Source: Owenia fusiformis (taxonomy: Eukaryota; Annelida; Polychaeta; Sabellida; Oweniidae). From it: DNA of 64,000 nt. This document shows positions 1 to 11,900 of this stretch, piece by piece (within the stretch, counting starts at the first letter, position 1; each line of letters starts with the position of its first letter). A program made the translations under genes and the position numbers. Below the pieces are notes generated by a model, which saw only the letters and a program-made list of their open reading frames with translations, was not told where the DNA came from and made no database searches. The stretch is taken from NCBI GenBank assembly GCA_903813345.2, contig CAIIXF020000005.1:28959375-29023374 (forward strand), in the 5' to 3' direction.

Positions 1-230
1 ACGATTTGAAAAACAAGACAAATCAATCTTACTCTATTTTCAATAGTTCGTTTGTTGGTACGTGAATTGTTTTGATTATGATTTAAATCTGTAAATAGCT
101 ATCGTTGCTTTAGCAGGGAGGTGACCTGTTAATTTACATGATTTTGATATTAATCATAATCTAAGTTATCCCAATTTTCGACAAAATGTCCACTGAATTG
201 TAAATTGTTGTCTTACAATGTCATAGGCGT

Positions 231-566
231 CACTGGCGGATCTGGGGGGGGGGCCAGGGGCCCGGCCCCCCCCCCCCCCTTGGGTGGGCCCAGAAAAAAA
301 AATTGTGCCCAAAAAAGATTTTGAGCCAAAAAAGGCCTTAAGGCCCCAAAAAGTAGGCCTTTTTGGTCATAAATTGGCCTTCTAAGGCCTTGTTTTTTAA
401 TTTTAGGCTAAATTTTGAAGAAAATGGGCCTCAAAATTTCAAAATTTGGGCCCACTTTTGGGTTTTTGGGGCCCAAAATTTTTTTACGTGCAAGCGCGGA
501 GTTTTTTCTCAGACCAGAAGTTTGGTCCCCCCTTGTTGGTTCCCAGATCCGCCCCTGGGCGTAGCC
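231..566. repeat. GC-rich inverted-repeat element with G/C runs
   Basis: The left end CTGGCGGATCTGGG is mirrored by CCCAGATCCGCC at the right. Just inside the left end lie a G run and a long C run separated by GGGCCCGG. The interior repeats GGCC...AAAA blocks. It looks like a non-autonomous, foldback-type transposon. Confidence 0.6.
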
Positions 567-770
567 AGATGGTGCGATGGTGCACCCCCCCCATAACCGA
601 TGAAAATATGGCCATGACGATAGAGGAAGAAAAGAGCCTTAAATACACTTTTTATTTGAAGCTTCTAGCTCAATTTTGAAGGATGTTACATACATTTTTG
701 TGAATTCAAAACAAATCTTACACGTTTTCTCATAATCTAATTATGTTATATATTCCTATTTTTCGTTTTT

Positions 771-857
771 TTTGGGTACCCGTTTTTTGACCGGGTACCG
801 GGTACCAAGTTTGAACCCAGCATGGAGGATTTACTACCCGGTACCCGGTTTTTCTAC
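771..857. repeat. GGTACC-rich foldback sequence
   Basis: GGGTACCCG, CCGGGTACCGGGTACC and CCCGGTACCCGG occur within 80 bases and can pair with each other. Probably the degenerate end of a small transposon. Confidence 0.4.
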
Positions 858-1149
858 AATGCACCCTTTCTAGATATCAGCGTCCATTTATTGTAACTCA
901 CGTTTGCTAACATTTGCTCAGTTCTGAGATGAAGGCCACACGGATAGTAAAAAGCCCAACCTTAGAACTATTTTTGACCTACATCCCTATTTTCGTAATT
1001 AAAATGAAAGTTGAACCCTTCCTCTTTATTTTGATACCAAACAACAGCATGCTAGGTACTTAAAATTAGGTAAACTTTACTCCTCAAAAGTGCAAAAACT
1101 TAGCTTCTTTTATAAGATAAGATAATCAAAATATAGGGGATTGCAACAA

Positions 1150-1275
1150 TTTCGGAAATTCGCGGAGGTCAAAAACCACATTTGCGGGACTTCGCGGGAC
1201 ATTGCGGGACACGCGAATTAGCCTAGTTTTGATCAAATTCGCGGGATAATCCCGCCATTCGCGGGACACTTGACA
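1150..1275. repeat. CGCGGGAC-repeat block
   Basis: TTCGCGGGAC/TTGCGGGAC occurs about five times in direct orientation, with TCCCGCCATTCGCGGG forming a hairpin near the end. The CpG content is far above the surroundings, which marks it as inserted or young sequence. Confidence 0.45.
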
Positions 1276-2019
1276 GCTCTGCTGTTAAGGCCCAAAAATC
1301 AGGCATGACTGTTTCACTGAGGGGACGCATAAACGGTAGTCAAGATGTCATACAATGTTTGATAACAGATGGTAGAACTGTACTGAAAAAAATCTAATCC
1401 CCCACACCATATTTTTTCCCTTGGTTCGCAAAGAGTGTTGGGATCTTCTTTTTGGTTAATTCTACCATCTGGTCCAGTTCCTGTGCAAATGAGTGTGATT
1501 ACATCATCATCATCATCAGGTTATACGATACACTCATTTACTGATTCCTACATCACGAGATACCGACTTGATGTTTAACTAGAGGTCGCCACTAGAGGAT
1601 GTTATGAAAGTTAGAACAAGTAAACGTCACATTGATACCTGTATAAAATAACATTAGTCAAGTTTATGGCCAGGGAATCTAGATTGTTTACAACACTATT
1701 TACAGAACTGACTGTGCTAAAACTGATATATACATCGATTACAAGTATTAATGTAATATTTTATTTTTATACACAGTATTAGGAGGTTCTTTAGAGAAAG
1801 TAAATATTGAACCGAATGAAAATGAGCATTTTTGGCAAATTTTGTAATTAACGAGAGTTAATTCGTAAACTTTCTCGTTAGCTCTAAAAAATTGCCTCTC
1901 GTACATATATGCCACTTGATCAGATGTAGAAACCTCATGATGTGAACACTCATCACTCTAGTTTATTTTTCTCATTGACTCCCATGTTAAATGAGTAACT
2001 TAAACAGTCCCAGAAATAG

Positions 2020-2212
2020 CTAGGCCATATTCAGGGGCTTTAACCTCCCTGGCCAAAAAGTCTTTGAAAAGCATGCAGTTTTCCACCATTCTTACTTAGC
2101 GCTTTTTAAGTAGTTTTGGATCAAAGTTGTTAAATAGGAACCCCCCTGGAAATTTTGGAAATGTGAACCCCCTTGGCATAAGCGGGCTATGGGTGATAGC
2201 CCTGCATTCACG
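2020..2212. repeat. Dispersed GTGAACCCCCTTGGC element, copy 1
   Basis: It contains GAACCCCCCTGGAAATTTTGG and GTGAACCCCCTTGGCATAAG followed by GGGCTATGGGTG. The same block recurs at 15775-15945 and 37290-37400, each with a CTGGCTACGGGCCTG-like right end, so it is a short mobile element family. Confidence 0.6.
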
Positions 2213-3830
2213 CCTGATGTATGAAATCACAGGTCCGTATGAAAACTAATGACAGCTATTGGACCAAACTTGTTTTATATATGAGCTTCTGGACACAGGT
2301 GGACTTGTGGATTAACTACATCAGTCTGGACACTACTCGTACATCACTCAGGACTATAACCCCTGGTCTCACCTTTTCTGAAAAACACTGTTCATGTGGT
2401 AGCTTAATTCCAAGATTTTGGTTTTCTGGCTTGAATGCAAGACTAGAAACGGTCATGTTAGCCCATCTGGCTTGAATATCTCATTGGCATTATTTCATTC
2501 AAAAAAGAGGGACAAAAAGAATCAGAATCTAATGAAGATTCAGATTAAATTATTTCATACAATGAGAAACTGCACCTAGTGTAAGTTAGCTTCCTACCAT
2601 AAGCACACAGAGACTATCCTACAGGGGCTCAGTCTCATGTTACATTCAAACATGTAATTGATTTTATTTATTGGGTTCTTCAGAGAGATAAAGTTATTTC
2701 CCTCTGGATAAATCTTATATGTAAAACTTTCCTTCATAAGATCCTCATATCGTATTTTTTCATATGATTTTAGTTTTTAAAGTAAAATGAAAATGAACCT
2801 AACAACTGTTTTTCATCCTGACTTGTCCAAGGGTATTTCAAAACAGAAGGGCAATAAGGGCTTCAAATGTTGTTTATTTAGGACTTAGAAAACTGCATGC
2901 ATCTGCTGTAAATCACTGGTATAAACACAACATGGACGGGACTTTGTCTTGGCATTTCTTACAAAAGAGTCGAGATCTTCTGATTATACTGGTAGGCCCT
3001 GTATAAAGTATGCAGAACAGAAACTAAAGTGATATTCATTTCTTTATGCTCTAATTTGACCTGTCCCAAAAATCTGTTTTTAGATCTCTGTATTAATCCA
3101 TTGTGATACTCATCACATTTTCCTGTTTCCAAATAATAAACATCTGTGAAAGGGATCCTTATGTATACTTGCCTATATTGCCTTGTGATGGGAACATAAT
3201 ATAATTGCCTTTTACCCTATTGTTATCATACATTGACTTAAGGATTTAAGCCCTGGACTCTGTTCAGTATAGACTGAATCATTCCTCAAAAAGGTGTTAT
3301 TTCAACCTTTGCACGGGATGTGCAGCATCAAGTATGAAGTTTAGGTAATAACGCTTGAGTGGAATGTATCACAATGCAACAAGTCTTGGGCTTTAATTCT
3401 TCTACGAAATCACCTGTGTAAGTGTGATCACTTCTGTACTGAAAGGAACTCGCATATTTTATTTTATTATCTCGCTATACCCCTATGTAGAATATGTATT
3501 GAGAACTTATATGATGAGATATGTACAATAAATTTGAGCCTGATAGACAATTTATGTAATAAGTAGGAGTATACAAAGCTTAATATTGCCAAGTAATATG
3601 ACGAGATTTTCCTTGCATGCCATTCCAATATTCCAGTAAGTAAATTACATTCAGGAGCATTGGTCAGTACAGTCAGAAGACTATAAATTAGCTGGGGAGA
3701 AAATACCAAAAGCAATCATAGATTTTATTGATCCTATATAGTCTCTCCAGCTGTTGCTATCCATGGTATTTACCCTAAGATTTCATCAACTAAGGAGTAT
3801 CGCCATCCTCTAACTATTTTACAGTTTTTT

Positions 3831-4092
3831 AAGTTAGTGATACAACCTGTGAAGTGGAACACCTAGAAGTGGAGCACCTCTGTAAGTGGAACACTTTTCA
3901 GAGTTCCAAGACCTGAATTGACTTAATGGTAAATGAACCTCTATAAATAGAACACCTTACAAGTGGAACACTTCTCAGAGTCCCAAGACCCGAATTGACT
4001 TAATGGTGAATGAAACTCTTTAAGTAGAACACCTTACAAGTGAAACACTTTTTTGAGGTACCAAAGGTGTTCCACTTAGACAGGTTTTACAG
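3831..4092. mobile_element. Pogo/Tigger-like MITE
   Basis: It runs from a degenerate CAGT...ACAACCTGTGAAGTGGAAC to GTGTTCCACTTAGACAGG then TTTTACAG, the inverted ends of a widespread family here. The interior carries two copies of an ~85-bp unit (AGAGTTCCAAGACCTGAATTGAC...). It has no coding capacity. Confidence 0.65.
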
Positions 4093-7000
4093 TATCTTAA
4101 AACTTCAACATAGCAACATTTATGTATAAAGTATTTAACTTAAAAGTATTTAAGTATTTAAGTTGTTAGATTTGAATGTGAAATGAATGTTAGCTGTATA
4201 AAGACTGAAAATATATTTTGGTGTTTTTTTGAAAATCTGAAAGGCTATTTGCTAGACAATCAAAGAATTATATTTAGATTTTTGTCGCTTAATTCTTCAT
4301 AAAGTTCTGGATTTTCTATCACAATTCCACATCTTTTATTTCTCATTTGATATTTGATGAACTACTATGCTGTATACCTGCTTTGCTTTAGAAAGAACCT
4401 TCATTCTTACAAAACCACCTTATAGTGACATAAAATACTAATGAACCTGATTTGTGGAGATTCATAGCCTAAATTGTATTAGGTGTATAATTGCTTGTCA
4501 TGATATTTGATATATATTCATCTATAATCGAGATATTTATGAATTTTACACGTAACCTATTATGATTTTTCATCTGCCAATGGAAAATAGATTTTTCTTG
4601 CAAATGGGCTTATGCATATTTTCTCTCATGTTCTCTAAAGAGTTTGATGTATGGTATGCAGTTAAGTAAAGGGCATTCCTCATTTTTGCAATTTTATGTC
4701 CATGTAAACATCTTTTTCGTTTAGAGTAGTATTAGTACTGACAAGCTAATATAGTTTCTTTGGGGAATTTGAGATGTGGGAAAAGAAACCATGTTTTATT
4801 AAGGCAGACTGGGTGGAACAAAAAATTTGGGTAATATTAAACATTATACATGATATAGGTGTATACTTATATCATGGCCTAAGATGGTGTAGAATCTTCC
4901 TCGACTGTCAATGCCTAGTACAGTTGAGGTTAAGATGAACATGAACCTGTCTTTTGAAGAAATAAAAATCAAATTATTTGAAAGGGTATGTAATATCTAG
5001 TCTACCCTATGGTTTTAATGAATTCCAGACTGGAGAAAAACCTGGTTTTTCTTGGGCAATTTGATTCCTAATTTGAGTGACCACCGGCTTATAATGGAAG
5101 TTGAAAATCCAAACAAAAGCCTCAGAGAATATGTCAAAACATTGACATTTGTGGAGAAACAGGTTCAACCTTCACTCCCCCATATAATGATAGGAAATGT
5201 TGATTTTTCTTTTACTTTACTTTTTCAGAAAATAAACTCGTCTAATGAAATTGCCATTTACCTTCTCGCTTATACGCCCTAATATAAGAACTTCATTCCT
5301 TTACAACTAACATTTGAGATTGGGATGTGTCATTTCTTATAGACTATAACAATGCTTTTGTCGTTTAAGATTTAACAATAACTTAAATAATTGTAGAAAA
5401 ATGCCACAAGATATTAATTTTGCCACTTTAGGCACTTTTAAGTGATGTTTAATTCTGATGTGTAATATAATATTACATTTACTTTTATAAAACTGCATAT
5501 TGATACAATTTTTAAATGCTAGTGACAGAAAGATATGTTATATCACAGAGGGTAAGAAGAGTTTTCCGCAATAGATATATCATTTGTGAATCACCTTCAC
5601 TTTGTTTTGAAGTCTAATAACAGAGAAAGACGCCTAAGAGATGCGGTATCAGTTAAAATACCAGATTTTACCATAAATACCATTTTCTTAGAAATGAAAA
5701 AAAATGTTGCTCCTTGTAACATTACAAATTCATATTATTTTGCTTAGCCTTAAAAGTTTAAATACATATCACTTTGACAAGTGAATCTATTACAAGTCCC
5801 CCATAGCTATTTAACAACACTAAGGGATGATATCCAAAGTTAACAATTGCGGATTTCTCTTGAATTTTTTTCAAAAGATGAAATTATTAATTAGCTACTT
5901 CTATAATTGTATTAAGTTCCTATTTCATAGCTCTTGACACTAGGACATTGTCCCTTTCTCTAGAGTAGTTAAGACAACACCAACGAAACTTTTTGAAAAA
6001 TAAAATTAGTTATTGGCTAATCCTACACTGTTTAATTTTAGTTATTTTAATCCTATTTAGAATATTTACTATAAAGCTACAAATGGTGATATTAATCTGT
6101 TAAACGGTCCTTAAGTTATAATCCATTTAGAGGAGAAATAGACTTCTGGTATGTTTTTTATCATTTAAGTAAAGTTCATTCTTCTTGGTTGCTTGATTCT
6201 AAGTAAATTGCACCACAATTGAATTCTACAATTCAGCTTTATTGGCAAGAATCTAGGACTTACGCTTACTGCTGAGAAGAGAATTCTTGGTAATATTACT
6301 ATTCAGTAGTTTATTTCAGTTAAGCCCAGTACGAATTTTCATCAACTGAATAGTGCTCCAGATAATCTCTATTATCGCCCACTCTATTATCTTTGGAAAT
6401 TGAATTTTTCTGATGTATATTTTGTTAATACTTCGTCAATGGTCATTCTTCGATATTTCTTGAACTTGAGTGGCATGGTTGCTCAGTACGGTGATTATGG
6501 TGTTAACACAGTTGAAATGACTGAGCAGCAAAAAGAAAAAGTGTCCTGGATTTTAAAATCCTGGCTTTGGATAATGAATGCAAATGCAACATGTTAATAT
6601 GGTAGCATTAGTTGCCATTAGTTAACATCTGAGGCATATATGTCACTTACTGCAATCCAGGATTTCATTCAGACATGATTGATGGCCTCAGATATAAAAA
6701 ATCTTGGTACAGATTTCATTCAATTATTCAATATCAATCAATCAATGTTAGGTTAGTTAGATTACAGGTAGTTCACCCCCCTAATGGTGGAAGATGGCTT
6801 TTATATACAGGGTGAACCAAAAAGATGCGATCTTGTGAATTTTGAATTACTTTTTTTCAAATTTGAATGAAATCTTGAATTTTCATGTTTGGATAAAAGA
6901 GATCAGTGGAGTAAAAATTTTGTCTTTTAAGAAATCACATTTTCAATCTAGGTATGCCAAGATCATAGTCATCCTATTTTTTATAAAGCTATTTTCCTCC

Positions 7001-7224
7001 ACACATCAACTTGTGTTCGATTATACAAATAATCTATAACTCAGTACAACTCAGACCATTACAAGGAATCAATTTATAAATTATTGAAAAAATCAATTGC
7101 TGATATATTTTCGGTGAATGAAAGTGACTGTTTTTCAACCAATGGGAGCTTTGTCAGTTTTACGTTCCACATGTTGATGTATTATGGTCATTTGACCAAC
7201 CAGAGTATAATGGGAGTAAGATTA

Positions 7225-7345
7225 GTCTTGCATTAAGCCCCTTTATTACCCTACCATTCTCCCAACAGAGGAGGGCAGTGAATTATAGAGAAGGGAGGGT
7301 CGGAGGAATATGTAGTCAGAGAACTGGTGCATGATTTTTTAGAGG
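7225..7345. repeat. TTGCATCAAGCCCC-family MITE fragment
   Basis: It contains GTCTTGCATTAAGCCCC and TTATTACCCTACCATT. Related blocks lie at 11380-11470, 22683-23130, 23140-23200, 34885-34965, 47590-47690 and 48680-48810, in both orientations, often next to G/C homopolymers. Confidence 0.45.
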
Positions 7346-7758
7346 TAAGAATTAATACTATTGAATCCCATTATATTAATGATGGAATAACAATATTAAA
7401 TACAAGCAATACATAGGAAAGTGGCTTTTGAATGATTGGTAAATCAGATATGTAGTTGAGTACAGCTGTTAAGTGATAGCTTAACAATAGGATGAACACA
7501 AATGGTGCCCGATCAATATATGTTCAATAACTTACAATGATATGAGTAGTTATATTGTTTTAAAAAACTAGCTAACGTCCTGTATTAGGTTATACATAGG
7601 GTTATTATGATAGAATATAAGATGGAAGAATGAGAGGGAGAGGGTGGGGTGGGTGGTGGGGATAGAATTGACCTGAGAGGTTTCTCTTTCCGGACAGTTG
7701 AATGAATTTGATGTGGCTACTTTACTGATGCATCTAATGCCCTCGCTCAAATCAACCG

Positions 7759-7795
7759 CCAACCAACCAACCAACCAACCAACCAACCAACCAAC
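7759..7795. repeat. (CCAA)n microsatellite
   Basis: About nine perfect CCAA units. An open frame across it on the minus strand (GWLVGWLVGW) is only the repeat translated. Confidence 0.95.
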
Positions 7796-8169
7796 AATCA
7801 ATGAAGATTGAAAAACATGTATGTTTATGTAGATACCCAGTTTCTAAATAACTTGAGAAAAAGAGGGCTCCACCAACAGAGCATTTCAAATGGGGGGGGG
7901 GGGGGGGTATATTCACCAACCATGTTCTGATGTCTATATTATGATTTTAACATCATTCAATGTTGGAAATGGACAAATGAGATTAAATAGATTTTATATT
8001 GAGAGCAGAAATGTTCAGGATGAACTGGAAATTGATTTTATTCCTAGAAACCACATTGAATGATTTCTCCACTTAACACTGTTCAGTCTTTACATGTATG
8101 CATTCCAATTGGATGTTTATACAAGCCATGTTGTACCGAGATGATATCTATGAGGTATTTCATTTACGT

Positions 8170-8495
8170 TAATTGAGTAACTGAGGTCAGTATTATATTA
8201 TAATGTCAAGGTCATTTAAGTCAGTATTGTATTATAATATCAAGGTCACTTAAGTCAGTATTATGTTACAATGTCAAGAGATCACTTAAGTTATTGTTGT
8301 ATTATATCGTAGAGGTCACTTAAGTAAATGCTATATTATAGTATCAAGGTCATTTAAGTAAATGACATTATAATGTCAAGGTCACTTAAATTAAAGTTGA
8401 AGTATGTCAAGGTCATTCGAATAAATGTTATAGTATAATCTCAAGGTCACTTAATTAAATCTTATACTATAATGTCAAGGTCACTAACATTATTT
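8170..8495. repeat. 34-bp degenerate minisatellite
   Basis: The unit TCAAGGTCATTTAAGTCAGT-ATTGTATTATAATA repeats about nine times with drift. It lies about 370 bases upstream of exon 1. Confidence 0.8.
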
Positions 8496-8864
8496 TTCTG
8501 CCTAGGTTGTTTTAGATTCAGTGACATTGATGACCCTCTAACCTCATCAATTTCACAATTTTAAATTCTGTTGAGACAAACTATAATAAAAAAAAATAGT
8601 ATATCACACCTACCTTGTTTGAATATAGTAAAATACCATGGATGGTTAAGTAAATGTTACATTATATTTACTGTTACGTTAGCATTAATATCAAGGTTAA
8701 TTAAGTCAGTGTTGTATTATAATATCAAACTATCTAATATTTATGTTCTTTATTTGTTTTACCTTTTACTTCACTTGGTTTTGAATTATAGCTGGGAAAG
8801 GTATTTTACCTCATTTAACAAAACTGTTGATGATATCATCATGCGTCTTTGTTTAATAATGCAG

Positions 8865-8923
8865 ATGCGAGTAGGTAGTTACCAGTTTCACCACCAGGTG
8901 GCTGGTTCGGGTCAGATAGCATG
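8865..8923 (+). CDS. Exon 1 (first exon found), residues 1-20
   Basis: This exon follows an acceptor in a T-rich context (gtttaataatgcag) and opens with ATG in phase 0, so the ATG could be the start codon or an internal methionine. It reads MRVGSYQFHHQVAGSGQIA and ends at a good donor, ATG|GTGGGT. It leaves two bases (TG), which pair with the single G at the start of the next exon to make Trp20. The frame stays open upstream of the acceptor for a while but does not look coding. Another 5' exon, possibly outside the window, is likely. Confidence 0.6.
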
Positions 8924-11900
8924 GTGGGTATAGTAGAAAATTCCCTTAACTTAACCCTTATGCATCTAATAGTTATGCAAATTAAAATATGTCCTGTAAA
9001 AGAAAATGTTATCTGTCAAATACAAGAAAGGATATTTCACTTTTTGGATTTTGTAACATGGGGTCAATGGGGAATGAACCCGAACTAGAAGTCACATTTT
9101 CAAAAAAAAATTAAAATTTCAAAGTTGATAAACCATATTTCTAGATGTACATGTAGATTTCAAATATGACATCACTTTGACTGAATTTTGGATATTTAAT
9201 GATGTAAATCAAGATTATTTCTACTCGCATCTAGTCTATTGTCAAGATGATTTTCAAATGGTTTAGAATATGTGACTGTGTATTTAGTATACTGTACTTA
9301 CATACAGTTCATTCAGTGCATTAATTATGATCTACATCCAGTGTTGCTTGAATCGAAGATCTGTTACCGTGGCAACTATAATCCAGGTATCAATGTATCA
9401 TGAGTTCATCCTTATATAGGCATGTATGAGATATTTGACTTGATCGTTTTGCGCAAATACCTCATTTCAATCACTGGAATCTTTAATATTGTGATTGATC
9501 GGGATTTAAGTTTAGCAAAATCAGACTACATCTAACATTGTTTTTTCGTAGTCTAGTAGTTACAACAGTAGGTATTATTAGGACCTCAATTGACATATTC
9601 AATTTTTATTGGTCGAGGTGCAGTTAAACTATTACATTGGAATGCCATCAAAGATAAACCATGAGATCTCATAAAGATGTTATGGATACGATGCATTACC
9701 AGTTAAGAAAATGATTCATTTTATAATCTTTAAAATAGCTTATAATAATTGTTCAGAAAGTTATTAAACATTATTCTCTTTTTCTGTTTAGATTAACAAA
9801 ACAATAGACTCTGAAATGGATATCCTTCTGTCTGCAGAGGTCAATACTATAGACCAATCCTGACAAAATCATACCATCGGCATTACCCATTATGTCATTG
9901 TAGCAGTTTTAGGGCAGAAATGGGATTAAATTATTGCTTATATTCAAAAACCTTCTATAATGTTGACAAACATCGCTACCTGCAAACTATGTCATCATGA
10001 ATGTAGGAAAGATATGCTAGTTTGTATCATCAAAAGTAGTCAGAATTTAATAGGAAGGACATTTTTCCAAAAAGTAATTTCCTGATCTGGGGAACATCAT
10101 CCTGACATTTCTCATATTATGAAGTCACAAGGCCTTGACATCAATGGGCAAGACAGGGTTCTCACTAAACTCTTAGACTCCGGAGATTCTCCAGAGTCTA
10201 ATAGCTTTTCCCGAGTCTAAAGTGATTTTTCTGGAGTCTAATTTTACATTTTTGTCACATTATTTCTGGTAAAACTTTTGAGAAAATATATAAAACTGGA
10301 TACAAACAAGGAATAGGAAGTCAGAAACCTTTTAGAAATATATATGGTATATCTACATAGGTGTTTGATTTTATTATAAAAATTACTAACGATATGCTTA
10401 TTGCCTTGACAAATACAAATGTACAAATAAAAGTGATTAACCATGGCATTTTCTTGGATTTTAACCTATTCAAGGAATTAATTAGAAAACACTTATTCAG
10501 GTATTATTAATATTCCTAAATGTTTTTACTTACAGGAATGTGCTATCTTTGTGTCTTTAAATGCAAATCATTTTTTTGATTGATCGATATGTCAGATTGT
10601 AATTAATTGTGTATCTCATAAAGAAAGGTTATTGTATGCTCGTCAAAGATATTTGTACATCAACTTTTATTACTAGTTAACTTATTACAATTTCTCGCTT
10701 TTCAAACTCAATTATTACATTCGTTATGTGATATGACACTCAGACTTGTGTTTCATAGTTATCAAAGTGCATTTTAATCAAAACATCAACTTTTTTATTC
10801 AGATAAAATTGAATTTTACATGCCCTAATTTATGAAAAGCTAATTATATATTGGTGTAATTTTAATTTCATAGTCTAATGAGTTTATTTGAATTCATTCT
10901 TCTTGATATGTCAGCTATTTGATTGAGGACTCTATTACATTCTTTAAAAAAATATTCATTTTAATAACGTTTTTGATTGTTGTATACTATTAACTACAAG
11001 CATCTTTTTCTATGAATTCTTCACAGCAAAACTGTAGTCTTGCTTCAGTCTCTTATATCTGCCGCACTGAAAATTGTCTATATAATGAAACCTGTAGTGA
11101 AACACCTCTTACTGTTAGTAGAACACTTTCAGAGTCCGAATACCAACTGACTTAATGTTAAATGAACCTATATAGGTGGAACACCTCCCATGTGGAACAC
11201 TTTTTAGAGGTACCAAGGTGTTCCACTCAGATAGGTTTTACTAACTTTGTAATTAAAGTGGAACTTCTACAGAACAAGATCGTGCAGAGTTTATGAGGTG
11301 GAAAGCTGTAAATTTTCTTCTTTTATCTTTCAAGGTTAACAATCCAATGTAGATATTGTTTTAAGGACAGTTTAGTTTAGTATTGCATCAAGCCCCTCTA
11401 TTATCTCCTTCGGTACCCTACCTTATGTAGGTGTTTATATTAGAAATAGTAGGGGAGGTACACCTTGGCTCGGTGCAAGACCTCTTGATAGGGAAAGGGA
11501 TTGCTTTGACAAAATCCCATATTTTCTATTTCCTTCAGAGAAATTGTGTATCCATAATCCTGACATTAAAGAAGTAATTTTGGAACTTGCAGCCCTATAT
11601 TTAAGAATTTTTACAATGTCATAGTCTCCAACTTTTACCTGGATGGTGTGCGATATCCAGTGGTCGGCATTCAGGATCTGTAACAAATGGCTGGTGACAT
11701 TTTGCATGCTGTCTTGTTTTCTTGTTTCAGGCTGAATGCCAAACCTTACAAGAGTCCTAGATCAGCACCTAGCGGGGCTAAACGGACACCCTCCAAAATA
11801 GCATTCAAGGAGGACGAACCACATGAGTTTATCATTTATTCTAATAAACCTAAAAAGAAGGGTAAGAAGAAGAAAAAAGAAGGGGCTTACACAACTCCAA

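Larger units (their letters stand above)
1..8864. other. 5' flank or first intron
   Basis: No convincing coding exon was found here on either strand; the open frames present lack splice context and protein-like composition. It holds several repeats listed separately (231-566, 771-857, 1150-1275, 2020-2212, 3831-4092, 7225-7345, 7759-7795, 8170-8495), a G17-type homopolymer near 7893-7908 and otherwise AT-rich sequence with no structure I can name. Confidence 0.5.
8924..11730 (+). other. Intron 1 content
   Basis: Mostly AT-rich unique sequence. It holds an imperfect palindrome with TTAGACTCC...GGAGTCTAA at 10165-10240, a MITE at 11086-11241, a TTGCATCAAGCCCC fragment at 11380-11470 and a dispersed repeat that ends at the exon 2 acceptor. 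Confidence 0.5.

Noticed and set aside
363-679. Two overlapping plus-strand open frames
   Set aside because: They lie in a GC-rich inverted-repeat element with homopolymer runs; the translation is low-complexity and has no splice context.
5052-5282. 77-residue plus-strand frame
   Set aside because: It starts at a non-ATG codon, lacks clear splice borders and does not connect in phase with exon 1 in a convincing way.
7568-7801. Minus-strand frame with GWLV repeats
   Set aside because: It is the translated (CCAA)n microsatellite.
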